Positions 8,418 through 18,005 of a DNA stretch of 64,000 nt are shown here, one piece after another; position 1 is the first letter of the stretch, and each line of letters begins with the position of its first letter. A program made the position numbers and the translations under genes. The notes under the pieces were generated by a model that was not told the origin of the DNA, did not search any database, and saw only the letters and a list, made by a program, of their open reading frames with translations. This DNA comes from Chloroflexi bacterium TSY (lineage in GTDB: Bacteria > Chloroflexota > Anaerolineae > Caldilineales > Caldilineaceae), in NCBI GenBank assembly GCA_019217005.1, contig JAHBNG010000005.1, positions 62,001 to 126,000 of the forward strand, in the 5' to 3' direction.

Positions 8418-9896
8418 ATGAGCAACAAAATTAGCCGACGACAATTTCTTCAGCTGAGCGCGGGGACTGCCACCTTGCTTGGTCTGGTTGCGTGTGCGCC
8501 TGCCGCTGCACCAAGTGGCGCTAGCGAGGGAAGTGCAGATGTCACCACCATCAAAGCCTATTTGGGTGGGACGTTCCAACCTGGCACCGCGCGTGGAGAA
8601 GGACTCAATCCACTTCAGGTCGCCCAAGATTTGGCAGATGAGTGGATGGAGATACATGAAGGGTTGGCAGTTGAGTATATCGACGGTCCCGGTGGTGAAG
8701 GGTTAGCCCAATGGATCAAATCACGCCAGGCTGCTGGAACCATGCCCGATATTAACGTAGCCGCAGATAACGAGCTGAACCGAGATATCGCAGCAGGCTA
8801 TTGGCAGACTGTCGATGACTTTATCAATGATCCCAATCCCTATATTCCGGAGGGCGAACCAGGCAGTAGCCGCTGGCAAGAAGCTTTTATCGCGGGTTTT
8901 GATGCCCGCAACCGCATGATCGATGGCAAGTATTACGGTGTACCTCAATCCATCAATGCCGTTCAGATCTATTGTAATCTCGATCTATTAAAGCAAGCTG
9001 GAGTAGATTTTGACAGCGAGATTATCAACCCACGTTGGACCTTTGACGGCATGTTGGGAATCTCTCAACGCCTCAAAGATACTGACATTACCCCGTGGGC
9101 GTTGGCCTGGAGTAGGCCTTATTGGAACTGGATTCAGACCACATCTCTTTCGGGATTCCTCAAGTCCACTGGAAAATGGGATGTGCTCGACACCAATAAT
9201 GACGACTTTGTCACCAGCATTGAGCGCTTCGAGGCCATCGACCGGGGAGATTGGACCGCCGATTCCGAGGAATTCCGAGCCATGCACAAGCTGGCTGAAG
9301 ATTGGGTGCCTTATTGGTCAGAGGGTTATCTGGGTCTTAGCTCCGAAGAGATGGTTGCCCTCTTTACCCGTGGTCAAGCCGCCTTCATGTGGAATTCAAC
9401 CGGTGCCTTTCCTGTCTTGAATAGTGATCCCGACCGCGATTTTGAATTTGCAGTGGCTCGCTTTCCGCTCTGTTTCGACCGTATGGCAACAATTGGCGAA
9501 GGTGGGCCAACCCAATATCCAGGAGGTGCCTGGAATACATTAGCAATTTCTTCAACAGCTATCGAGAAGGGGACGGTCGAGAATTGTATTGATTTCCTGA
9601 AATACTTCACCTCTTGTGACGGTCAAGGACGGCTCTCGAAGGAACACGGTGGCGTTGTGCCAGCTGTCCACTGTGCAGAGGGTGTTCCAGAGCTAGAGCA
9701 ATTCAAGCCAGCACCAGATGAAACCTTCCTTCTGACAATCCACATGACCTCCATGAACTTCGACTACGGCGAGAGCTACCAGCGCATCACCAGCGAATGG
9801 CTCGGCGGCGTCTCGACCTATGATGAAGCCATGGCTCAATTCCAGCCGATCATGGAACAGTTCGCAACCGATGCAATCGAGCGTAGTGGGGGATAA
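8418..9896 (+). CDS. Sugar ABC transporter substrate-binding lipoprotein
   Basis: Extracellular solute-binding protein (family 1) of 492 residues that should capture a sugar and pass it to the upstream permeases. The N-terminus has a Tat-like RRQFLQLS motif (about residues 6-13), a hydrophobic stretch and the lipobox LVAC, with Cys at about 27, giving a lipoprotein. A low-complexity Ala/Ser/Gly linker follows. AAAGGAG lies 9 bases before the ATG. It is the last gene of the operon that begins at 3971. It appears intact although the MalG-like partner is broken. Confidence 0.9.
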   Translation: MSNKISRRQFLQLSAGTATLLGLVACAPAAAPSGASEGSADVTTIKAYLGGTFQPGTARGEGLNPLQVAQDLADEWMEIHEGLAVEYIDGPGGEGLAQWIKSRQAAGTMPDINVAADNELNRDIAAGYWQTVDDFINDPNPYIPEGEPGSSRWQEAFIAGFDARNRMIDGKYYGVPQSINAVQIYCNLDLLKQAGVDFDSEIINPRWTFDGMLGISQRLKDTDITPWALAWSRPYWNWIQTTSLSGFLKSTGKWDVLDTNNDDFVTSIERFEAIDRGDWTADSEEFRAMHKLAEDWVPYWSEGYLGLSSEEMVALFTRGQAAFMWNSTGAFPVLNSDPDRDFEFAVARFPLCFDRMATIGEGGPTQYPGGAWNTLAISSTAIEKGTVENCIDFLKYFTSCDGQGRLSKEHGGVVPAVHCAEGVPELEQFKPAPDETFLLTIHMTSMNFDYGESYQRITSEWLGGVSTYDEAMAQFQPIMEQFATDAIERSGG

Positions 9897-9901
9897 TGAA
9901 C

Positions 9902-10060
9902 CATCCAGGCGAGCTATTCAACCTGAGCGAAGATGTAGCCGAATGAACCAACCTCTATGTTGAGCATCCTGAGATTGTTGAGGAGCTATCGCAATTACTG
10001 GAGCAAATCAAGCGAATTGGCGGTTCCCAGGAGATATCTGAGTGGTCTGTCAGTGAATAG
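9902..10060 (+). pseudogene. Sulfatase C-terminal remnant
   Basis: A short frame reads ELFNLSEDVAE, then a TGA stop at 9944, then TNLYVEHPEIVEELSQLL up to a TAG at 10058. This matches the C-terminal end of bacterial sulfatases (ELYDL.xDP.ExxNL followed by a helical tail). The TGA would arise from a CGA arginine codon. No upstream part of the gene is present: the binding-protein stop lies just before it. It is a leftover of a deleted or rearranged sulfatase gene. Confidence 0.65.
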
Positions 10061-10157
10061 TATGCACAGATGTTCTGTGATATACTTACGTGCGCTTCTC
10101 GTTGATTGGCCCTGCGCTAGCAGAATTCGTGAACCGAAATAGATGCTCTGAGGAGGA

Positions 10158-10739
10158 TTGTATGGATGGATTCGATGGAATCTACTCGGCGTTCCAGATA
10201 AAAGCCCTGACATTGCAGCGATTCCAAATGCCGAAGCGTCAACTGAGGGGAAAAAGTCTTACCAAGTTGGCATCGATGGTCCTATGCCAACTGCTGTGAT
10301 AGAGGTCACATCCGACAGTTCACGAAACCAAGATTTTAATGTAAAGCGAGATACATTTGCTTCAGTCGGAATTCAAGAATATTTGATTATTGATATCTTG
10401 AATGATCCCTCAGAACCTTGGCATCTCTCTGGCTATCTACTCGGCAATTCTCCCTACTATCAGCAAATACCACCTGATTCTGAAGGAGGGATCACCTTGC
10501 AGAGTCTAAATCTGCGTTTTGTTCCCATTCAACGGACGCGTATCGATGTATTTGACAGCTCAAGCGGAGAACGCCTCCATTCAACATCTGAATTCAAGGC
10601 AATGGCCGAAGCAGAGGCCGAACGAGCAAATGCAGAAGCTGAACGAGCGGATACAGCAGAAGCCAAGATTGAAGAGCTTATGACACGCATAAGCAAGCTT
10701 GAGGCCAGCCAAGATCAAGACCAATCAAAACCAGCATGA
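10158..10739 (+). CDS. Uma2-like (DUF820) nuclease-fold protein, probably lacking its N-terminus
   Basis: The 193-residue product has the core of the Uma2/DUF820 family, a PD-(D/E)XK-type fold: SPDIAA near residue 16, PTAVIEVTSDSSRNQDFNVKR near 44-65 and a GIQEYLIID block near 71-79. Family members usually carry another 60-80 residues before the SPD block, which are missing here. The C-terminal 40 residues are a charged Ala/Glu/Arg coiled coil (AEAEAERANAEAERA), as often seen in this family. The stop overlaps the next start by four bases (ATGA). Biological role of the family is poorly known. Confidence 0.65.
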   Translation: MYGWIRWNLLGVPDKSPDIAAIPNAEASTEGKKSYQVGIDGPMPTAVIEVTSDSSRNQDFNVKRDTFASVGIQEYLIIDILNDPSEPWHLSGYLLGNSPYYQQIPPDSEGGITLQSLNLRFVPIQRTRIDVFDSSSGERLHSTSEFKAMAEAEAERANAEAERADTAEAKIEELMTRISKLEASQDQDQSKPA

Positions 10740-12166
10740 ATACCCTTCATTCGCACACAGCGACTTCTCTCTGGAACATCGTCATCGTTATGGCTGATAC
10801 CCTGCGCAAAGCTTACGTGGGGGCCTATGGCAATGAGTGGATCCAGACGCCAAACTTAGATCGTTTTGCGCAACAGGGAGTGTGCTTTACAAACGCTCAT
10901 CCTGAATGCTTGCCCACGATTCCCACACGCCGCACCATTCATACGGGGCGACGTGCTTTTCCCTTTAATGACTATCAACCTGTACCTTGGGATAACGTTT
11001 ATATCCCGGGCTGGCAACCCATGTCACCGAACGAAGGAACAGTTGTCGAAGCGTTAGTCCAACAAGGATATCATACAGGTTTCTTTGCTGATGTGCCCCA
11101 CTATTTTGTGCCGGGAATGAATTTTACACGTGGCTTTCGTCAATGGGAATATATCCGAGGACATTCAGAAGATCGCTATCGAGCCGTTGCTCATGCGGAT
11201 CCAGCACAAATTTCACGCTATTGGAGCAAGGGAGGGGAGTCCCGGATTCGTGCCCATCTTGCCAATGTGCAGCCTCACCAACCAGAAGAAGAGTGGCCGA
11301 CTGCTCGAACCTTCCGCTCGGCCATCGAGTTTGTTGAGCAGAATCGTGGCAATAGACCTTTCTATCTTTATATTGACAGCTTCTCTCCCCATGAATCATG
11401 GGAATGTCCAATTCACTACTATGATCTTTATGAAAGCCGCAGCAAACGGGAACCCATCTGCATCACAGTACCCTATGGTCCGCTTCACCTGAATCCTGAA
11501 TATGAAGAACGGCTCCCCAGTATCCGCGCAAACTATGCTGGATTGGTTACCTTAGTCGATACTTGGTTTGGCAAGCTTATCGATACAATTGATCGACTCG
11601 GACTTGCCGACAACGCGCTCGTCTTCTTTCTGGCGGATCACGGAACCAATTTTGCCGAGAACCCAGACCGGGTGACGGGCAAGCCGGCCGATTATATGTA
11701 CCCCGGAACAATGGATATTCCCCTTTTGGTGCGCCATCCAGCAGGGCATGGTGCTGGGACAAGCTGCGATGAATTTGTCTATACGTTGGATGTTCCCGCC
11801 ACGATTGCAGACGCTACGCAGAGCACTCCTGTTGATGGAGTTGAAGGTCAAAGCTTGCTACCACTCATCACGGGGCGGGGTTCCTTCCAGTCACGAGATT
11901 ATTTGACGTGTCGCTATGGGAATTCGGTTTGGTACAAAGATCGCCAAAATTGGTTCTTTAGCGATATAGAGTTCCAGAATCCACGGCTCTTTGATTTCAA
12001 GGCAGATCCCACTTGCCATCAGGAAATCACCGCTCAATCTCCCGAGCGAATTGCATTGGCAAAGGAACGCATTCTCCATGATGCAGGTGGTTTGCTGCGG
12101 GCGCACATCCGCCAAGAAGCGACAGATGCATTGGGACGACCAGTCTTTACGGAGGCAAAAGGATAA
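10736..12166 (+). CDS. Sulfatase-fold hydrolase with Thr at the nucleophile position
   Basis: A 476-residue member of the alkaline phosphatase superfamily. Metal-site segments are visible: VIVMADTLRKAYVGAYGN at about 16-33, the DHGTNFAEN block near 300 and a late DVPATIADA block typical of sulfatases. In sulfatases the nucleophile lies in CxPSRxxxxTGR with Cys or Ser converted to formylglycine. Here the aligned segment reads TIPTRRTIHTGR, placing Thr61 at that position. No signal peptide is visible. Known family members with Thr nucleophiles are phosphodiesterases or phosphotransferases, so a phosphate ester may be the real substrate. It overlaps the Uma2-like gene by four bases. Confidence 0.82.
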   Translation: MNTLHSHTATSLWNIVIVMADTLRKAYVGAYGNEWIQTPNLDRFAQQGVCFTNAHPECLPTIPTRRTIHTGRRAFPFNDYQPVPWDNVYIPGWQPMSPNEGTVVEALVQQGYHTGFFADVPHYFVPGMNFTRGFRQWEYIRGHSEDRYRAVAHADPAQISRYWSKGGESRIRAHLANVQPHQPEEEWPTARTFRSAIEFVEQNRGNRPFYLYIDSFSPHESWECPIHYYDLYESRSKREPICITVPYGPLHLNPEYEERLPSIRANYAGLVTLVDTWFGKLIDTIDRLGLADNALVFFLADHGTNFAENPDRVTGKPADYMYPGTMDIPLLVRHPAGHGAGTSCDEFVYTLDVPATIADATQSTPVDGVEGQSLLPLITGRGSFQSRDYLTCRYGNSVWYKDRQNWFFSDIEFQNPRLFDFKADPTCHQEITAQSPERIALAKERILHDAGGLLRAHIRQEATDALGRPVFTEAKG

Positions 12167-12204
12167 CTTTTCTTGGACCGGTTACAGAACTTTTTGGATA
12201 AGCC

Positions 12205-14232
12205 CTAACGCCAAGGCAACTCGATCACAAACCGGCTGCCCTTCCTCACCTCGCTCTCGACAAAAGCCTGACCTCCGTGCGCTTGTGCCACGCTCTGAAC
12301 GATTGCTAATCCTAATCCACTGCCATTCGTTGTTTTGTTTCTTCGAGCAACACTGTTCTGTCGCTGTTTATTAGAGTCGGACAGTGTGGCGGACAAGCTA
12401 TCATGGTTCCAAGTCGAAATACCAGTGTCTGTCAACGAATTGGGAATCGATGAACGATAAAAGCGCTCAAACACATGAGGCAGATCAGCTTTGGCAATCC
12501 CAGGCCCATTATCTTCACACCAGATCGCAAGTTCATTATCCTTCTGCTCAGCACCGAGAACAATGGTAGCTTCTTGGGTTGAAGCGACAGGTAGACTTTC
12601 ATCAGTCAGAGAGCGACTGGATTGAGAACGCGCGGCGATTGTGAACTTGAGTCCATTCTCAACTAGGTTACTCAACGCCAACTCAAGGCGGTCGCGGTCG
12701 CAGACTAAGGTTATGGGTGTGATTGGCTTTTTGACCACGAGCCGAATCTCATTTTCTTGGGCCTGAAGTTGGAATGGTGTCACAACAGCATCCAGGATTT
12801 CTTGAACGTCGTGAGGCTGCAAATCTAAATCGAGCAACCCGGCATCCAGTCGTGACAGATCAAGCAAATTGGCCGTAATCCATTCTAGACGCTCAATTTG
12901 ACGTTGGCTTTCAGCCAGAAATTCAACCTGTGCAGCAGGATCCGTAGCTGCTTGTCCCTGCAAGAGAGTGTTAAACGTCTTGAGAGCCGTGACGGGGGTT
13001 CGTAATTCATGAGAAGCGTCAGCCATAAAGCGCCGCAACGTGTCACGTTCGGTAGCCACTGTGGCAAAGCTTGTTTCCAGACGTTCTGCCATTTGATTAA
13101 ATTGCTGTGAGAGTAGACCGATCTCGTCGCGACTGTTGATAGCAGATCGGGCAGACATGTCACCACGCCCCATTCGACCCGCAACTCCGGCAAGGCTACG
13201 AAGGGGTGCAGTTAACCCTTGACCCACCAATAATCCGACGACAACGGCCAAGAGTGACGCACCACCCGCTGCCCACAAAAACGCCTGCTGAATCGTTGCT
13301 AATGATTCTGCTCCTAAATCCGGCCCGTTGCTCAACTCGACAAAGCCAAGCGGATTCTCTTCACCACCAATTGCTACCGTCACAACGAGGGGAGAGCGAA
13401 CAATGTCTGTTTGGACATGAGCAGAACCTCCCATGGTCATGGATTCTCGTCCGCTGTCCATCGCGTCGGGCAATGGCTCAGGAGCCATTTCGGGTTCTGC
13501 ACTTCTTTGGGACGAATAATTTCTGTCTAAATCAGAATCTATCTCCCCGATCGCGCGTGCTTCTTCTTCGAACTCGAACCGTGGTCCCCATCGGCTGGGG
13601 ACCGTACGCACGATGACAATCTGACCAGATCCTGTTTCCCCGGTGCTCCATTGCAGAAATGTGTGCTCTGTTATCCATCGTCTTTGACCCGTTCGTCCAA
13701 TTCGCTCATTGTCAACGAATGGAACGGTGACCGGCATTCTTTCAAAATCATAAATTGGCATGGCAAAGAAAGGGGCAGTAAGAGAATCTTCATCCCGGAA
13801 CGATCGATACTCCTCTTGTCTACTGTTCGCATCAAGATTGATTGTATGCTCAGCCAAACCATTGGCTGTGGTGATCGAAGGTGAAAGGATCCAGGCCAAC
13901 CCATTTTGACTCTCAGGTGGCCCAGAATCAACAAGCACCTGACCAGCAGAATCTAGCAGCCTGACTTGAACATTCCCCAAAAAAGCCGCTGTCTGTATAA
14001 GTTGCGTCAATGCGAGATTGACGTGCGAATTTTGAACTGGTTCCACTTCCAAAAATGGTTGTGCTTGGCGTGCAATCGCATCAGCATTAGCGGTCAGATA
14101 ATCGCTTTCTTGCGCATCTAAATAACGTTGCATCAAGGATAGCGTCAAGAAACCCACCACCGAAATAGTTAGAAGGGTAAGCAACGCATAGCTCAAGATC
14201 AGCCGCCAACGTATTGAATGGAAAAGTGACAT
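12205..14232 (-). CDS. Membrane sensor histidine kinase
   Basis: A 675-residue two-component kinase. A helix at about 10-32 and another near 318-345 enclose a large extracytoplasmic sensor region with an acidic, Met/Pro-rich part. A HAMP linker follows, then a HisKA domain with the phosphoacceptor in FMADASHELRTPV (His near 410), an N box NLVENGLKF, the G1 box CEDNGPGI and the G2 box GSGLGLAIV. The ATP lid between G1 and G2 carries an unusual insertion of about 45 Ser/Asn/Thr-rich residues. It lies 15 bases downstream of the PDZ gene and is the last gene of the operon; the likely partner is the regulator at 16083-16781. Confidence 0.92.
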   Translation of the reverse strand: MSLFHSIRWRLILSYALLTLLTISVVGFLTLSLMQRYLDAQESDYLTANADAIARQAQPFLEVEPVQNSHVNLALTQLIQTAAFLGNVQVRLLDSAGQVLVDSGPPESQNGLAWILSPSITTANGLAEHTINLDANSRQEEYRSFRDEDSLTAPFFAMPIYDFERMPVTVPFVDNERIGRTGQRRWITEHTFLQWSTGETGSGQIVIVRTVPSRWGPRFEFEEEARAIGEIDSDLDRNYSSQRSAEPEMAPEPLPDAMDSGRESMTMGGSAHVQTDIVRSPLVVTVAIGGEENPLGFVELSNGPDLGAESLATIQQAFLWAAGGASLLAVVVGLLVGQGLTAPLRSLAGVAGRMGRGDMSARSAINSRDEIGLLSQQFNQMAERLETSFATVATERDTLRRFMADASHELRTPVTALKTFNTLLQGQAATDPAAQVEFLAESQRQIERLEWITANLLDLSRLDAGLLDLDLQPHDVQEILDAVVTPFQLQAQENEIRLVVKKPITPITLVCDRDRLELALSNLVENGLKFTIAARSQSSRSLTDESLPVASTQEATIVLGAEQKDNELAIWCEDNGPGIAKADLPHVFERFYRSSIPNSLTDTGISTWNHDSLSATLSDSNKQRQNSVARRNKTTNGSGLGLAIVQSVAQAHGGQAFVESEVRKGSRFVIELPWR

Positions 14233-14247
14233 AGTGAAAGTCTCACA

Positions 14248-15660
14248 TTATTCATCCTCGTTCTCAAACAGTCTGTCAATGGCTACGCCAATGACTGCAC
14301 GACCATCTTCAATTTCACTTAAGGTCACCATCACGTCATAGACTTCTCCATCGGCAGAGTGAACGGACAAAGTGACTTCTTCTCCAGGATTCATTTCGCT
14401 AACCATTTCGACGAGTATTTCTGGCGTATCAATCGCCTCTCCATTGATGGCGACAAGAACATCACCCGGATTGATGCCGGCTTCGTCAGCAGGGCTATCT
14501 GGTAAAACGTTCATGACGATAACACCCGTCTCCACACCTTCTGGGATTTCAAAGTGAAATTCGTCAAACCCTTCCGGCAAACTATCTTTCGGCACAATGC
14601 GCTCATACCGACGCTCGAACCGATCCCCAAATCGATCCCCAAATCTCTCTCGGAAGCGCTCTTCGAAATCGGGGCCAAGTCTATCCCCAAAATATTTTCG
14701 AAAATCACCGTCAGGAAGATGCTCAAAGTCGAACCCACCTAACCCAATGAACGGAGCGTAGCGAACGCCAAGAAAAGCTTTGCCTGCTTCGTCTGGATTC
14801 TCGCCTAGCGTAACCTCTACATCAATCCGTTCAACAGTTACTTCAATGGACTCTTCACCTGTGTCGCTCTGCTCCTCGACCACTGTCGATCGATCGACAC
14901 CAAGTGTAATGGTCTCTCCCGGCGCAAAAGCAGCAATCAAGTCTCCCAGTGATTCCCCAGCTTCGAGAGACTCATCATTGATCGCTACAATCACATCATC
15001 CTCTTGTAGTCCAGCCTGGGCAGCAGGGCTCTCTGGAACGATTTCCATAATACGAGCACCAAGATCACCCATTCCAAACTCGAACTCCCTAAAGTTGGGC
15101 ATGCCAAATCGATAACCACGGAATCGATGTTCAAAATCTTCATGGTCGAAATCGGGTCCGAAGCCACGTCCTCGCTGATCGATGATCACAGATCCCATAT
15201 TGCATGGAACAACACCCAAAAAGGCGTTATCCCCACTCTCACCGAGTGTGATAGCAAGTGTGCGCTCATCGTCACCGTGAAGTACAGTCACAGAAATCTC
15301 GTCACCTGCGCTGAATGTTTGCAGTTCGTCATGTAGATCAGCAATCGAATTGACGGCAACGTCATTAACAGAGAGGAGAATATCTCCGCGCACAATGCCA
15401 GCCTGGGCAGCCGGGCTGTCTGTCGGAACAGAAGCGATCAAGAGGCCGGGCTCAGCCGGAAATTCTAGTGTTTCCTCCGCTGTTGCATCTGTCTCATCGT
15501 CCTGAGCAAAAGCTGGTCGATTGATGCCAACGGCTGTCACGGCCAACAATAACGCAATTATTGCAAAAACCAGTGTCCGTTGTCGCAAATCATCCAAAGA
15601 AAGAATCGCTTTTCGGACAGAGATCTTTTGCACCATCTGCTGTGAAATTTGCTTATCCAT
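14248..15660 (-). CDS. Membrane-anchored protein with three PDZ domains
   Basis: A 470-residue protein with one N-terminal helix (about 30-50, ending in AFA before Gln), then three PDZ repeats. Each repeat has the pattern SPAAQAGI/L or SPADEAGI, then xxDVIVAIND or GDVLVAING (near residues 82, 212 and 392). Between the second and third PDZ is a charged repeat of the form RFGDRFGDRFERR. No protease domain is present, so this is not DegP/HtrA, only its PDZ-type peptide-binding part. It sits between a response regulator and a histidine kinase on the same strand. A sensing or scaffold role for envelope proteins is inferred from this position. Confidence 0.82.
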   Translation of the reverse strand: MDKQISQQMVQKISVRKAILSLDDLRQRTLVFAIIALLLAVTAVGINRPAFAQDDETDATAEETLEFPAEPGLLIASVPTDSPAAQAGIVRGDILLSVNDVAVNSIADLHDELQTFSAGDEISVTVLHGDDERTLAITLGESGDNAFLGVVPCNMGSVIIDQRGRGFGPDFDHEDFEHRFRGYRFGMPNFREFEFGMGDLGARIMEIVPESPAAQAGLQEDDVIVAINDESLEAGESLGDLIAAFAPGETITLGVDRSTVVEEQSDTGEESIEVTVERIDVEVTLGENPDEAGKAFLGVRYAPFIGLGGFDFEHLPDGDFRKYFGDRLGPDFEERFRERFGDRFGDRFERRYERIVPKDSLPEGFDEFHFEIPEGVETGVIVMNVLPDSPADEAGINPGDVLVAINGEAIDTPEILVEMVSEMNPGEEVTLSVHSADGEVYDVMVTLSEIEDGRAVIGVAIDRLFENEDE

Positions 15661-15917
15661 TTTGTTCTATTCATGCTCCTTTTTGGCACTCAGTTAATTA
15701 GATAGTCAAAGAATGCAAGATTCCCGGGCTACGACCAGAGTCTATACAAGTCTTACCACTTAGACCGCAGCCACGACTAGTTAATTAGTTGGACGAAGCG
15801 CCATCATACATATCCAAAATCATTTTGACACAAACGAATTGCCACTTCACTTAGCCTTCGGACTACCGTCCTCCGGCAGAAAACACTTCGATAGTCTAAT
15901 GTTTAAGTGAGGTCTTA

Positions 15918-15998
15918 GAACCTATCCGAAAAGTGGTTGTGAGTCCAACCAGATTCTCGAGTGAGATCATACAGTCACAGAACTTTTCGGATAAGCAC
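15918..15998. repeat. 81-bp MITE, family A copy 1
   Basis: Ends GAACCTATCCGAAAAG and CTTTTCGGATAAGCAC form an inverted repeat; TTA flanks both sides (15915-15917 and 15999-16001). It lies in the 422-base gap between the response regulator and the PDZ gene (15661-16082), inside a probable operon. The palindromic ends could also act as a hairpin in the transcript. The remaining part of the gap shows no gene. Confidence 0.85.
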
Positions 15999-16082
15999 TT
16001 AATCAGCATAGAACAAAGACGCTGTCATATCATTGCGGAATTGTTAAGATCTCATAACATATTGTAAATTGCCGCACCATGC

Positions 16083-16781
16083 TCAATTCTGAAACTTATA
16101 TCCAACCCCCCGCACAGTCACCAACCATCGAGGCTCGGCTGGATCGTCTTCCAGTTTTTGACGGAGGTGTCGCATGTGAACATCGACTGTACGATCATTC
16201 TCTATGTTGCTACTATATCCCCAAACTGCTTCAATAAGCATGCTACGTTCGAAAGGTCGATTGGGATGAAGGAGCAGATGACGTAAAAGACGAAACTCGA
16301 TTGGTGTTAGCTCGACAAGCCGATTGTTCCGCCGAACCTGAAGACGTTCCAGATCGACAACAATATTACCAAAACGGATCTCCTCACTGCTTGCGGGCAA
16401 GGCCAACTCACCATAAGCTCGTCGCAAAAGAGCACGAATCCGAGAGAGCAGTTCACGTAAATTAAAGGGCTTGACCACATAATCATCGGCCCCCAATTCC
16501 AACCCCAAGACCTTATCCATCTCTTCATCCCGCGCAGTCAACATGAGCACTGGCTGACGATATCCGGCGGCGCGCAACTGACGGCAAACATCAAAACCAC
16601 TCATGTCGGGCAAACGTACATCAAGCACGATCAGCGCTGGTTGTTCTCTTTGCGTCAGATCAAGAGCCATGCGACCGTTTTCAGCCCACGAGATTTGATA
16701 TCCTTCACTGGTCAAGGCATATTCCAAACCACGAGCGACAGCCGCCTCATCCTCTACGAGCAGAATTCGTTCGTTTGACAT
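16083..16781 (-). CDS. OmpR/PhoB-family response regulator
   Basis: A 232-residue DNA-binding regulator. The receiver domain shows the acidic pair at residues 10-11, the phosphoacceptor Asp54 in LIVLDVRLP, the Thr in LTARD and the Lys in VVKPF near 104. The C-terminal winged helix shows ELTPIEFRLL near 158 and TVDVHMRHLRQKL followed by a VRGVGYKF ending. It starts 12 bases after the stop of the methyltransferase pseudogene, so the two may be co-transcribed. The kinase partner is probably the gene at 12205-14232, two genes downstream on the same strand. Confidence 0.93.
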   Translation of the reverse strand: MSNERILLVEDEAAVARGLEYALTSEGYQISWAENGRMALDLTQREQPALIVLDVRLPDMSGFDVCRQLRAAGYRQPVLMLTARDEEMDKVLGLELGADDYVVKPFNLRELLSRIRALLRRAYGELALPASSEEIRFGNIVVDLERLQVRRNNRLVELTPIEFRLLRHLLLHPNRPFERSMLIEAVWGYSSNIENDRTVDVHMRHLRQKLEDDPAEPRWLVTVRGVGYKFQN

Positions 16782-16793
16782 GCAGCTAATCCA

Positions 16794-17982
16794 TTACCTT
16801 TTCACCAATCGAAAGATACACGAGTAAGTCATGCGTAATGCCATGTCAACTCGCCACGCCGATTGTTCTCGACGCCCGCGGTCCGTAATGCTCGGCTTTT
16901 CAAACCCATCAACCTCAAATCCAACGTCGGTGAACGCCTGCCAATAGTCGCGCAGTGGTCGATGAAAACTCAACACGGGCGAGAGATTTTTCCATTGCGC
17001 CAATGTTGGTCCACGGTGAAAGTAGTCATCGACGCAGTAGCCGATCGTCTCGTCGTGGAGAATCAGGTGCCGGTTTGATCCAGGTAGTCGGACCACATAA
17101 AAAACAGGGATGGGTGAAGACCACGACAAAATGACCACCTGACCGCAGAAGCCGATACACCTCGCGCAGGGCGTTGACATAGTCGACGATATCCATCAGC
17201 ACATAATTGCTCACAGCTTTGTCAAAGGAGGCGTCGGCGAGGAAATCCATCTGCGAGGCAGAGTGCTGATGATAGGTAATCCCCAGGGGTTCCTGTTTCT
17301 CGTAAGCGAGCGCAATCTCGATAAATTGATCGGATAGTTCGACGCCTGTCATGAGCGCGCCCGCTTTTGTTAGCTTGCGACAGAGATAGCCGTTGCCACT
17401 GCCTACATCTAATATACGTCGGCCATGTACATCACCCAACAGCGCCAACATCGGTTCATCGCTATGGTATCGACGATTGCGATCGCCATCTTCATCGTAC
17501 CCTGCATCCCAACGTTCGGCGTTTGTATTCCAGTTAGACTGAACCTGCGCATCAACAAATTCTTCTTCATCCGGGCGCCATTGACCTCCTGTAACGGGGT
17601 AGCGTACCAGATAGGTCTCAGATGAAATAATGTTTTGGTCAATGAGTTTTGCTGGCAACGGATGTTTCCCTTCGTATTCTAGTCGGTCCAGCGCTGGTTC
17701 CCACTGTCCAGACCAGGGGGATCTATATCGAAAGTAATAGCTCCAGGCCCAGAACGTATCTTCCACTTCGTCCCATTCCAGAGCGCATTGTCTACAAAAG
17801 AGCTTGTTTGCCTGGGGACAATAGGCAAGCGCCATAAAGTGAGCCGGTTCACCACAGTTGGCGCAAAGATAACGCCAATGCAAGTCACAGCGCGGGGCGT
17901 AGGATCCCAAATCGTATTTGGCTGGTGCAGAATTGTAATCGACTCCCGATCCAACAATCTGATCGCAGTAGGTACAGTTCAT
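16794..17982 (-). pseudogene. Zinc-ribbon SAM methyltransferase, frameshifted
   Basis: Class I methyltransferase with a Cys-rich N-terminal part (CTYCDQ, then C..H..LCANC, then CRQCALEW) that probably binds zinc. The SAM-binding motif I is ILDVGSGNGYLCRKL, followed by TGVELS. The frame breaks near 17050-17060, after the THPCFLCGP block; the remaining 90 residues, with YFHRGPTLAQW and SFHRPLRDYWQAF, are in another frame. The start at 17982 (Met-Asn-Cys-Thr) is preferred because GGAG lies nine bases before it; ATG at 17997 is an alternative. It follows the mannonate dehydratase by 23 bases. Substrate unknown. Confidence 0.78.
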
Positions 17983-18005
17983 CGGTCTTAGCTCCATTGG
18001 TATAC

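Noticed and set aside
15127..15336. Short plus-strand frame antisense to the PDZ protein
   Set aside because: It is a by-product of the PDZ coding sequence and shows no coding features.
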